This document shows, one piece after another, positions 30,856-40,304 of a stretch of DNA of 64,000 nt; the first letter of the stretch is position 1, and each line of letters opens with the position of its first letter. The translations under genes were made by a program, and so were the position numbers. The stretch spans positions 12,462,313 through 12,526,312 of the forward strand of contig CM056578.1 of assembly GCA_029721435.1 (NCBI GenBank), given 5' to 3'. Under the pieces are notes generated by a model that was not told the DNA's origin, ran no database searches, and was given only the letters and a program-made list of their open reading frames with translations. Source of the DNA: Gymnothorax reevesii (lineage: Eukaryota > Chordata > Actinopteri > Anguilliformes > Muraenidae).

Positions 30856-31337
30856 TGTTATGGCCCCAATTTGTTATTACATTTATAACACAACAGCAAC
30901 AGCAAGGGATGACAGACACAGTTTTAAAAACCTCAACACATTTAATTAACAAACACCATAACAACTAACTAACCTAAAGACCAAGATTGAATTATGTACA
31001 AAACTTAAATATTTACAATCCCTTTTCGTGGGGGTGGCTTGGTGATGCCCTGGATGATGAAAATGCTCAAACACAGGCAAAGAAATCCACAAAAGAAACG
31101 TCACAGGTCTTGAACAGAATGGCAGGTCTGGTCATCTTCTTGCAATTTCTCCTACTACTTTACTGTCTCAATTCTTCTCCTTTGCAGACCCCACCCACAT
31201 TTAGACCTCTTTTTTTTTTTACTTTTCGGGGACTTGCCCCAGACATGTCCAGGACATGTCTAAGCATAGCTCCAGTCTGAGCTGAATTAAAAAAAAAAGG
31301 TAAATACTGCCATCCAGTGGCCTATATTCACATTACA
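30856..31337 (-). repeat. 3' LTR
   Basis: On the minus strand it starts TGTAATGTGAATATAGG directly after a purine tract (GGAATGGAGG) and matches 36433-36903 from 30872 onward. It lacks the 11 bp that carry the TATA box in the other LTR and has an extra CAGCAA near 30895. The outermost 16 bp (30856-30871, tgttatggccccaatt) have no counterpart in the 5' LTR but are needed for the ATAC target duplication to fit, so they are taken as true LTR sequence. Confidence 0.8.
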
Positions 31338-31476
31338 CCTCCATTCCAAAAGGGAAAAATTTTGACTCATAAAGGCAAAATTTTTCTTTTCAATACAAAA
31401 TGGTTAAGTGAACACTTGTCTATACATACATATCATACAATATTCAAATAAACACAGGATATTTCTATATACATAT

Positions 31477-32901
31477 TCAAACACGGGATAAGCAATCAGC
31501 AATTACATTGTCTGTACCCTTCACATGCTTAATTTCCAAGTCAAACTCCTGTAAAATCAAACTCCAATTCAACAATCTCCGATTCTTGTTTTTCATCTTA
31601 CTCAAAAACATTAACGGATTGTGGTCAGTGTACACAATCATTGGCTTTTGTCCTGTACAAACATAAACCTCAAAGTGTTGTAAAGAAAGGACCAGAGCCA
31701 ACAGTTCCTTCTCTATTGTGGAATAGTTCCTTTGGTGGCGATTGAACTTCCTGGAGAAGTATGCCACGGGATGCTCAATGTCATCAGAGTCACTTCTCTG
31801 TAGGAGCACAGATCCACAAGCTTGGTTGCTAGCATCGACCGCGATGGAGAACGGTTTGTTGAAGTCAGGAGATTTGAGCACGGGGAAGTGACACAGCAGA
31901 GACTTCAGGCGATCGAAGGCTCTCTGGCATGCATTATCCGAAGTGAACTTTACGCCTTTCTTCAGTTGGTTGGTTAGACTGAGAGCAATCTCAGCAAAGT
32001 TCTTGCAGAACTTGCAGTAGTACCCGATCATTCCAAGGAAGCAGCGCAAAGCTTTTTTGTTGTCAGGAACTGGAAAGTCCATGATGGCTTGGACTTTAGC
32101 ATTTATGGGTGCCACCTTACCCTGGCCTATGACGTAGCCAAGATAGGTGACAGTAGCACAACCAAAGTCACTCTTGCTCAGGTTAACAGTCAGGTTAGCC
32201 TGGGTCAGGCGCTGGAACAACGTCTCTACATCTTTTAGATGTTCTTCCCAGGAGTCACTCCATGTGATCAGGTCATCGATGTATGCACCCGTGTGTGGCA
32301 ATCCGGCGATTGTAGACTGTATCATCCTTTGGAACGTGGCTGGGGCATTTTTCATGCCAAAGGGTAGGACTTCATACTGGTATAACCCAGATGGTGTGGC
32401 AAAAGCAGAGATGCCCTTGGCCCTCTCAGTTAAAGGCACACACCAATAACCCTTCAATAAATCAATCTTGGTCAGAAACTTTGCTTGCCCTACTCTATCG
32501 ATACAATCATCAATCCTAGGTATTGGAAACACATCAGTTCTAGTTACAGCATTGACTTTGCGATAATCTGTACAGAATCTAGTACTTCCATCAGGTTTTG
32601 GAACTAGCACACAGGGTGAACTCCAATCGGAGTTGGAGGGTCTGATAATATCATGTTTTAACATGTACTCAACCTCTTTCTCAGCAATCTTTCTCTTTTC
32701 AGGATTCATCCGGTACGGATGCTGTTTTATTGGTTTGGCATCACCAACATCGACATCATGAGAGGCGATAGTAACTCTCTTTGGAACATCAGGAAACAAA
32801 TCCTCATATTTCTTGATCAACCTTTCAAACTGATCTCTCTGTGAGGGTTCTAAGTGCTGAAGTTTTACATCAAGATTTTGCAACACTTCAGAATTTAACA
32901 A
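31477..32901 (-). CDS. Gypsy reverse transcriptase and RNase H
   Basis: 474 residues read from a TTG; the frame is also open upstream to about 33008, overlapping the integrase frame by roughly 115 bp. Reverse transcriptase motifs come in order: SSPCVLVPKPDGSTRFCTDY, DLLKGYWCVPLT, FGMKNAPATFQRM and the catalytic YIDD (about residue 208). RNase H follows: FSIAVDASNQACGSVLLQ, EKELLALVLSL, YTDHNPL, and ends VIADCLSRV. All catalytic acidic residues are present and there is no stop. No integrase follows; the frame ends 140 bp before the 3' LTR. It copies element RNA into DNA. Expression would need a -1 frame change from the upstream frame, or a single-base indel has separated what was one frame. 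Confidence 0.95.
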   Translation of the reverse strand: MLNSEVLQNLDVKLQHLEPSQRDQFERLIKKYEDLFPDVPKRVTIASHDVDVGDAKPIKQHPYRMNPEKRKIAEKEVEYMLKHDIIRPSNSDWSSPCVLVPKPDGSTRFCTDYRKVNAVTRTDVFPIPRIDDCIDRVGQAKFLTKIDLLKGYWCVPLTERAKGISAFATPSGLYQYEVLPFGMKNAPATFQRMIQSTIAGLPHTGAYIDDLITWSDSWEEHLKDVETLFQRLTQANLTVNLSKSDFGCATVTYLGYVIGQGKVAPINAKVQAIMDFPVPDNKKALRCFLGMIGYYCKFCKNFAEIALSLTNQLKKGVKFTSDNACQRAFDRLKSLLCHFPVLKSPDFNKPFSIAVDASNQACGSVLLQRSDSDDIEHPVAYFSRKFNRHQRNYSTIEKELLALVLSLQHFEVYVCTGQKPMIVYTDHNPLMFLSKMKNKNRRLLNWSLILQEFDLEIKHVKGTDNVIADCLSRV

Positions 32902-35861
32902 TTTACCTGAAAGAACTTCAGCTTTAATTCTAGGTTCATCATCTTGAAACTCCCCCTCATCTTCACAAATCTCGCCATTGGAGAATCTGAAGTGACAGCT
33001 GCAACCCTAGCATTTCTGTCATGATAAGGCTTCAGCATGTTAATGTGACACAATTGTTTTGGTTTTCTCCTATCTGGAGTCTTCACAATGTAATTGAGAT
33101 CATTGAGTTTTGTCAGAATTTCATAAGGACCATGAAATCTTGCCTGCAATGGATTGGACTGCAAGGGAAACAACACAAGGACCTTGTCTCCTGGTTTAAA
33201 CTCACGGCTTCTAGCCTTATGATCATACCAAGTTTTCATTTTTCCCTGACTTGATTTCAAGTTCTCTTTGACTAGGTCACAAGCTGCATGCAATCTGTCC
33301 TTGAACTTGCTAACATAGTCTAACAGACTAATGTGCGGTTCTTCCTCTTGCCATTGTTCACTCAATAATAGCAAAGGTCCTCTCACTTCATGACCAAACA
33401 CTAGCTCAAATGGACTGAATCCAGTAGACTCCTGCACTGCTTCTCTAGCTGCAAACAACAGCAAATGAACCACTTCATCCCAGTCTTTCTCATGGTCATA
33501 ACAATAAGTCCTCATCATTGTCTTGATAGTGGAATGAAACCGCTCTAAGGCACCCTGACTTTCTGGATGATAGGCACTAGAAAGAATCTGCTTTGCACCT
33601 AGTTCATACACAACCTGCTGAAACAATCCTGAAGTGAAATTGCTACCCTGGTCTGACTGAATTTCCCTGGGAAGGCCAAACAACGTGAAGAACTTTATCA
33701 AAGCCTTCGAGATTGCAGTTGCCTTGATGTTACGTAGAGGTATGGCTTCGGGGAATCTGGTAGATGCACACATGATTGTCAACAAGTACTGATTTCCAGA
33801 TCTAGTCTTGGGTAATGGACCAACGCAATCAACAATGACCCTAGAGAATGGCTCCCCAAATGCTGGGATAGGCTGCAATGGAGCTACAGGTGGGTCTAAC
33901 TGGTGTTTTCCAACTACCTGACAAGTGTGACAGGTTTTGCAAAAGTTGGAAACGTCTTTCCGAAGCCCAGGCCAAAAGAAGTGTTTCATGATCTTATCAA
34001 CAGTCTTGTTAACACCAAGATGACCTCCTAAAGGTAAACTATGAGCCATTGTTAAGATCTCATTCCTATAGACCTTCGGAACAACAATTTGCCTGACCAC
34101 TGCCCAATCTGCATTGGCAGGGATATCAGGAGGGCGCCACTTCCGCATCAACACACCATCCTTGAGATAATACCCAACTGGAACTGCATCTATTTCTTTA
34201 TCAGGAAGGGCTCTCCTCTTTATTACACAAATTTCAGGATCATTAGTTTGCTCCTCAATCAACCGCTTTCTGGACAGAGACAAGTCTCCAGACACATCAG
34301 AATCACCAGACCCATCTGGCTGGCTGAATAGAGAACTGATAAAAGTATCTGATAAGTCCTCAAACGGAGAAACCATAGTAGGCCAATCAGAGTCATGAGG
34401 CGAACCACCTGAGTCCTGACTATTCAATGTACTGGACGGCACCACATCATCTTCTTCTTTAGCCTTCTTGGCCATAGCACGAGTCACTGCGCAAGAAGGA
34501 TACAGAGATGGGTCCTCATCCCCATCTTCAGTGCTCGGCTGTGAAGTAAGATGTACAGGGGGAACTACTTTGCCCCCAGCCAGGTCATTGCCTAGCAACA
34601 GAGAAACACCCTTTATAGGTAGACTTGACATAAGTCCCACCTTTACCTGTCCTGTAACTAAATCTGACTTCAAGAATATAGAGCGCAGGGGTACAGATAC
34701 AGTCCTCCCTTCAATACCTTGTACAAGTATGAAATCCCCTGAAGCGGTCTCATCACGTAACTCCAAGGAGTCCATCAACAAAAGTGACTGAGAAGCTCCG
34801 GTATCCCTTAGGATATATATGGGGACAGGAGTAGTATGCTCATTCAGAGCCACAAATCCCTCTGACACAAATGGAAGAAATTCCTCCCTCACGAAGTCAG
34901 CTGTATCAGGCTTTTTAGCCCCACAAGAAGCAGGCAATTTAGCAGATTGGTTATCTACTTCAGGGGTTTCTAACCTTGTTTTCACAAAGGCATTTGGTTT
35001 GGTATCCTTTTCTTTTTCTTTCTTAGCTTTAAGGAACCAACAGTTAGTTGTAACATGACCAGATTTCTTGCAATAACTGCAAACTAGACCACTTTTGTCA
35101 CTGTCAGCTTTCACACTTTGATCAGACCTGTTACTGGATTTCTGAGCACCATCACCAGATTTGTCTTTGTCTTTGGGTGAGGAATCTTGGGTATCACCAT
35201 AACCCTTTTTCTGAAATTGGGACCATCTATTATTACTGCTAGACTGAAATTTGGACTTATGTGTGAGAACATATTCATCTGCAAATTTGGCAGCTGATTG
35301 CAAATTCAGTGCTTGCTTCTCATTAAGGTAGGTCTTAACATCATCTTTAACACAGTTCTTGAATTCTTCAACTAACACCATCTCTTTTAGTGAGTTGAAA
35401 TCATCCTTGACCTCCATAGAAGTACACCAGCGCTCAAAGCAAACCTGCTTTTCATTAGCAAATTCAACATAAGTCTGATTTTCAGATTTCTTCAGACCTC
35501 TGCATTTCTGTCGGTAAGCCTCTGGAACCAACTCATAAGCTCTCAAAATAACCTTTTTGACAACCTCATAATCAGAGGAATCATCTGCCGACAAAGCCGA
35601 ATAGGCTTGTTGAGCTTTACCCTTGAGGACAGTTTGCAACTTCAGAGGCCAGTGTTCCTTTGGCCACTGGCAACTCTTTGCTACCTTTTCAAAACACTGG
35701 AAATAGTTGTCAACATCCTTTTCCGAAAATGGAGGCACCAATTTTACCTCCTGACTGGCACAAAATTTATTTTTAGTTGCAATTTTAATTTTTAGTTGCT
35801 CCATTTGGAGTCTTTCTTCTCTATCGAATTTCTCTAATTTTAAAATCTCACTGTCTTGCAA
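32895..35861 (-). CDS. Gypsy Gag (partial), protease and integrase
   Basis: 988 residues without a stop. Residues 40-210 form the gag capsid-like region; a CCHC knuckle uses C261, C264, H269 and C274; an aspartic protease has DTGAS at D353; a long linker follows; the integrase starts near residue 600 with an HHCC zinc module (HLGVNKT, CKTCHTC), then the DDE core with D near 677 (VDCVGPLP), D near 736 (SDQGSNF) and E 36 residues later (GALERFH). A GPY/F module (FHGPYEIL) lies near residue 915. Integrase sits before reverse transcriptase, the diagnostic of Gmr1-like elements. The first codon given is only where the frame opens; the real Gag start lies at 36329. Confidence 0.93.
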   Translation of the reverse strand: MQDSEILKLEKFDREERLQMEQLKIKIATKNKFCASQEVKLVPPFSEKDVDNYFQCFEKVAKSCQWPKEHWPLKLQTVLKGKAQQAYSALSADDSSDYEVVKKVILRAYELVPEAYRQKCRGLKKSENQTYVEFANEKQVCFERWCTSMEVKDDFNSLKEMVLVEEFKNCVKDDVKTYLNEKQALNLQSAAKFADEYVLTHKSKFQSSSNNRWSQFQKKGYGDTQDSSPKDKDKSGDGAQKSSNRSDQSVKADSDKSGLVCSYCKKSGHVTTNCWFLKAKKEKEKDTKPNAFVKTRLETPEVDNQSAKLPASCGAKKPDTADFVREEFLPFVSEGFVALNEHTTPVPIYILRDTGASQSLLLMDSLELRDETASGDFILVQGIEGRTVSVPLRSIFLKSDLVTGQVKVGLMSSLPIKGVSLLLGNDLAGGKVVPPVHLTSQPSTEDGDEDPSLYPSCAVTRAMAKKAKEEDDVVPSSTLNSQDSGGSPHDSDWPTMVSPFEDLSDTFISSLFSQPDGSGDSDVSGDLSLSRKRLIEEQTNDPEICVIKRRALPDKEIDAVPVGYYLKDGVLMRKWRPPDIPANADWAVVRQIVVPKVYRNEILTMAHSLPLGGHLGVNKTVDKIMKHFFWPGLRKDVSNFCKTCHTCQVVGKHQLDPPVAPLQPIPAFGEPFSRVIVDCVGPLPKTRSGNQYLLTIMCASTRFPEAIPLRNIKATAISKALIKFFTLFGLPREIQSDQGSNFTSGLFQQVVYELGAKQILSSAYHPESQGALERFHSTIKTMMRTYCYDHEKDWDEVVHLLLFAAREAVQESTGFSPFELVFGHEVRGPLLLLSEQWQEEEPHISLLDYVSKFKDRLHAACDLVKENLKSSQGKMKTWYDHKARSREFKPGDKVLVLFPLQSNPLQARFHGPYEILTKLNDLNYIVKTPDRRKPKQLCHINMLKPYHDRNARVAAVTSDSPMARFVKMRGSFKMMNLELKLKFFQVNC

Positions 35862-35865
35862 ATTT

Positions 35866-36329
35866 TTCTAACTCAAATTCTCTTTGTTTTTCTTTTTCCT
35901 CCCTTTCTATTTTCTCTTCTCATGCTCATTTTTCTAACTCAAACTGCCTTTGTTTTTCTTTTTCTTCCCTTTCTTTCTCTCTTTCTTCCCTCTCAAATTC
36001 TCTTTGCTTTTCTTTTTCCTCCCTTTCCTTTTCTCTTTCCTCCCTTTCTTTTTCTCTTTCCTCCCTTTCAATCTCTAGCATTTTTAATTTAAGTTCCATT
36101 TCTATATTTGGATTTTCCACTGGAAACTGTTCCAGATCTCCGGGTGCAAAAACACATTTTCATCAATGTAATATTCAACTATCTCTCGAGCCAGTCTTGC
36201 TTTTCGCATGGCTGGTTTTACCTCTGTCAGCTCCAAATGTCTGCATATTTCCAACAGTTCTGTCTTTTTAAAAGACTTCAAAACCGCTACGGTTGGTGAT
36301 GCCAAGAAATCATCCATTGCTGTTGTCAA
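35866..36329 (-). pseudogene. Gag N-terminus, broken in a charged coil
   Basis: From ATG at 36329 the minus strand encodes a 75-residue start (MDDFLASPTVAVLKSFKKTE, then LLEICRHLEL), a small helical module seen at the front of fish gypsy Gag proteins. The frame runs off near 36105, a second frame (36120-35926) continues with EREEREKEREEKEKQ repeats, then stops, and the main frame takes over at 35861. The repeated GARGAR purine tract (about 35880-36070) explains the indels. At least three disruptions mean that no intact Gag can be made from this copy. Confidence 0.85.
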
Positions 36330-36412
36330 TATATTTATATAGGAAAATTCAAAAAAACAATTTTACAATTTGAAATGTTAGATTTTCAATCACTTACTCA
36401 CACAATGGTCTC

Positions 36413-36429
36413 TCCCGGACGAGCCCCCA
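36413..36429 (-). promoter_or_regulatory. Primer binding site (tRNA-Pro type)
   Basis: On the minus strand the 17 bases TGGGGGCTCGTCCGGGA lie three bases inside the 5' LTR. They equal the well-known tRNA-Pro primer site used by many retroelements. It primes minus-strand DNA synthesis. Confidence 0.85.
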
Positions 36430-36432
36430 ATT

Positions 36433-36903
36433 TGTTATTACATTTATAACACAACAGCAAGGGATGACAGACACAGTTTTAAAAACCTCCACACATTTAA
36501 TTAACAAACACCATAACAACTAACTAACCTAAAGACCAAGATTGAATTATGTACAAAACATAAATATTTACAATCCCTTTTCGTGGGGGTGGCTTGGTGA
36601 TGTCCAGGATGATGAAAATGCTCAAACACAGGCAAAGAAATCCACAAAAGAAACGTCACAGGTCTTGAACAGAATGGCAGGTCTGGTCATCTTCTTGCAA
36701 TTTCTCCTACTACTTTACTGTCTCAATTCTTCTCCTTATATACTCTTTTGCAGACCCCACCCACATTTAGACCTCTTTTTTTTTTTTACTTTTCGGGGAC
36801 TTGCCCCAGACATGTCCAGGACATGTCTAAACATAGCCCCAGTCTGAGCTGAATAAAAAAAAAAGGTAAATACTGCCATTCAGTGGCCTATATTTACATT
36901 ACA
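36433..36903 (-). repeat. 5' LTR
   Basis: This LTR is 471 bp and corresponds to 30872-31337. It keeps a TATA box missing in the 3' LTR. Its inner end seems to have lost about 16 bp where the LTR end ttgggg met the primer site tggggg. Confidence 0.85.
36736..36742 (-). promoter_or_regulatory. TATA box of the 5' LTR
   Basis: The minus strand reads GAGTATATAAGG, a good TATA box inside the 5' LTR, followed by a purine-rich stretch where transcription could start. The 3' LTR has an 11-bp deletion exactly here (near 31180). Confidence 0.7.
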
Positions 36904-37019
36904 ATACCATTTATTTATCTAGTCAGAACATAAATAACAGGATTCCAGCAATTTCATATAGGACTTCCCATAACTGCTTTAAGTGAAGCGGGAATAATGA
37001 TGAACATTGTCTGAATCCA

Positions 37020-39260
37020 TCCTTAAACCCTAGTCACACTAGAGGCAGAATGAGTCTGAATGCCGTTGGAATGAAAATTCTTTGTATATTCGAAGTACGT
37101 TCTAAAAATTCTGACTGCATTCTGAGCGCATTCTAAATATTCGGGCCCATTCTTGTGGCTGGCCCGAATGTATTGCTCATGCTCAAAACTTTACTGTTGC
37201 TTTCAAGGTGGAGTAATATCGAACAGCATTTGAAGTGTACTCTAACTGCACTCTGACTGCATTATAAATATGCTTACAGCAATCAAAACATTCTGATTGC
37301 ATTCAACGGAGATTCGAAATGGCAAGCCACGTCAAATCCTGCCAGAATGTCCTGAATGTGTGAGGTACAGTTCAGGAACCACTTGCAAGAGACAGAAATC
37401 CAAAAAACGTATGCCTTTATTGGAGTACGAGTCAAAGCCAAAAAACACAGGAATTGCCAAGCCACAATACGAAATCCAAAAACAGTGTCGACTAGACAGG
37501 CAGGGGTCAGAACCAGAAAGACAGATGAGCAGAGGTACTAAAACGATAGGCTAAAAGTCGTAGTCGATGAACAAAGCCAAGGGTTAGCACAGGGCATCCA
37601 AACACAGAAATCGTGGTCATACAAAAATGGGTCAAAATCCAGAAAGACAAAAACAATGCAAAAAGGGCAATGACAAGAATCGAAGTGGGACAATCCAGTT
37701 GAAGAAAAACAATACTCAATGGCATGCAAGGCGCTCTGGATAAAGAAATATTGATCAATGTTCTGACAAGAGCTGCGAGTGAAATGACTGCTTAAATACA
37801 CATAGGGGAAGTCACATGCTACAAAGGGGAAGCAGATGCATTGGATCAGACTAATTACAAAGGAATGAACATGAAGTTCCTGATTACAAGAAATTGGCAA
37901 AAGCCAAAACGCGGACAGAGATCACAGAGACAGCTTACTGACAAACATACGGCTCTGGTTAGGGAGTTCTACCGTGCACAGAGTGAGAGGCAGAACGGTG
38001 ATTAGCCAGGTGCAGAAAATCTGCTTGAAGCCCAGCAAAGTAAATTGAGTGAAGGCAAGGGGCGGAGACGAGAGCAGAGCGAGTGCAGAGAGCTTGTTAG
38101 TCAATTAGTAATGTGCAGCTATACAATCCCTAGTGCTTGTTAGTAAATTAGTATTATAAACAATGTTAGTCTTGGTTAGTAAGTTTAACTAAAACAACAA
38201 ACTGTTAGTAAGGTTAGTAAAATAGAAAAGTAAGGTGAAGGAAGTAAACAAGATTGGAAGTAATGGTTGAAATCCCAGAAACCATGAAATCACCCGAAAG
38301 TGTGGCACACAATACAAGGGCTGTGAGCGATCAAATGACAAAAGACCAGACAGGGGGAGACAAAGTGCAATGCATGGTCTGAGAAAAAACATGGACAGGA
38401 ATATAACTGAGGGAATGGCCTATGGGAGAATATGCAGGAATAAACAGAAACAAAACATGGCATGGATTAAGACATGGCAAAACATGAACAGAACAAGACA
38501 GAATCTTAACAGAATGCACCTCGAATGAGCCAGAATGCACCTCGAATGCATCTTGATTGCCGCAGGAAGCTATTTTGATATTAAAACCATTCAGCTGGAA
38601 TGCACTTTGAATGCCGTTGGAATCTTTCGATTGCTGCTGGAGTCAGTGGTGGCTGGTGAATTGGCTATAGGGGAGGCTGAAACCCATACCTTAAAAAAAA
38701 AATAATTGGTCATGACCTATGTTCAATAATTAATTTAAATTACCAGAAACTCTGAAAACTCTCAATATTATCAGGTGTGGCCAATTTTCATTAATAACGC
38801 ATACCTGTTAACTCTCACACATTTGCCGTCAGTTTTAGTGGCATATTTACGTACGTTCCTCTGATGTAGTTGTCAATTACTCAATCAACGCATATGCAAC
38901 ACTTGCGTTACATTCTGAGGACATTCTGAGTATTCAAGCTGCATTCTGTTTGAATTCTTGGACGTTCCAACCATATTCAGCAGCCATTCCGGGAGCGCTC
39001 TGTCTGCATTCGAGGTGAATTCGTACAGCATTCGACGCACGTTCCAACCAGACTTCGGTTGGTGTTCAGGCAGCAATTGAACCGCACTCTTACGGAATTT
39101 GAAGTGTATTCTAAATATTCTGACTGCATTCTATCAGCATTCTAAAAGAATTCTTCCTATGGTGTTCCAACGACATTCAAACTGCGTTCGAGAGCTAATA
39201 CACCCAGAATGTGCAAGAATCATTTGAGGCGAGTTCGAAGCGCATTCTAAGTAATTAATA
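37020..39260. repeat. GAATGC/GCATTC-rich degenerate repeat region
   Basis: From 37040 to 37330 and again 38490-39260 the DNA is made of loosely periodic GAATGC, GCATTC, TTCTGA and ATTCGA words every 10-20 bp (for example gaatgcacctcgaatgagcc). The part between (37390-38490) is A-rich, non-coding and resembles an inserted retroelement fragment. No terminal repeats were resolved. Confidence 0.5.
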
Positions 39261-39710
39261 ACTAATAATAGTAACTAATTAATTAATTAATTGCACAGCT
39301 GACGTTACCAGTAAGCAATGATGATGACTTTCGAAATTTAATATGAATCAGCATTTTCTTGCTTGTTTCACGGTCACGCTGTTGTTACCCAGTATTGTGA
39401 AAAGACACCTAAAAAGATACAACAGCACCAACACTGCACTGCGTGTTTTTCCAGGTTCATGCAGTTCCAAAATAATTGACTGTAAACTGTATACTATTTT
39501 AGATTTTAGGCTTATTTGTTGACTTTATGAGCTGTTTTAGATGTTGTGCCTGTTCTGAAATGAGTTTGTGTGGTCACCGCCATTGTTGCTCTTTAAAATA
39601 AGACAGCTGTGGGGTTTGTAATGACACGGTAGGTTCAAACATTGGAACATTTATGTTCAGGGGTTCTAAAGCCTGGTTGGGATTTTCTGAGGTATGCCCT
39701 TGTAAATGTA

Positions 39711-39790
39711 TAACCCCATTTCCATGAAAGTTGGGACGCCGCGTAAAATGTTAAAAAAAAAGAATACAATAGTTTTCAACTCATTTGAAC
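39711..39790. mobile_element. Tc1-like terminal fragment
   Basis: TAACCCCATTTCCATGAAAG followed by TTGGGACG and aaagaatacaatagttttcaac corresponds to the outer 80 bp of the same kind of TIR as at 1448 (accagtgaagttggcacg, cagaatacaatgatttgc). The rest of that element is absent. Confidence 0.6.
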
Positions 39791-40047
39791 TTTGTATTTA
39801 TTTGAACTGAATCAACTGGGGCAGCGAGTAAATGTGGCCAAGGAAAAAATTCAGCATTGGACACACGTAAAAGTTTCTTTAACATCGGCCGTAATTGATT
39901 AACAATCACAAAACGCCCCGAATTCAAACACTTCTGACCGTTAACGCAGTTAGTTAAGTCTTTAATCTGAATTCGACGAAGAAATCACGATTTTTGACAT
40001 CAGCTCGGAGTAGAAATACTTCATAATAGCCTACTTCATATATTTAA

Positions 40048-40304
40048 CAAGAGCCATCTGGCAATGGCGGATCCCCCCGGCTGTAGGTTGTGTAACCTAC
40101 AGGTTGTGTAGACAGACAGACGGGCCAAAACCCCCAAAAGGCACAACGAGACCATAAGGAGAAGCTCCATACCAAATTTGGTGTTTGTAAGTGGTGTAGC
40201 TTTCGAGTTCTGGTCCGGAAACGTTTTTATTACAGACAGACGGATGGATGGACAGACGGACACACTGATCGCTATATCCCCTTGAATTATATGCTGGGGG
40301 GATA
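40048..40304. mobile_element. Insert at the P-Q junction of tandem unit 1
   Basis: The GATCCCCCCGGC left part and GCTGGGGGGATAAT right part are imperfect inverted ends around a body with ACAGACAGACGG words. Unit 3 reads straight through this junction (atatttaatattgaggacg), so the 260 bp are an insertion. The ends resemble the MITEs at 10124 and 12828. Confidence 0.6.

Larger units (their letters stand above)
30856..36903 (-). mobile_element. Gmr1-type Ty3/gypsy LTR retrotransposon
   Basis: A complete element in minus orientation: 5' LTR on the right (36433-36903), primer site, gag, protease, integrase, reverse transcriptase, RNase H, purine tract, and 3' LTR on the left (30856-31337). ATAC occurs on both outer sides (30852-30855 and 36904-36907) as a 4-bp target duplication. 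Integrase encoded before reverse transcriptase is the arrangement described for Gmr1 of Atlantic cod and its relatives, the reverse of ordinary gypsy elements. There is no envelope-like frame. The gag front is broken by several frameshifts, so this copy is probably dead although its pol domains are open. Confidence 0.93.

Noticed and set aside
34089..35058. Plus-strand frames opposite the gypsy polyprotein
   Set aside because: They are shadows of the long minus-strand frame.
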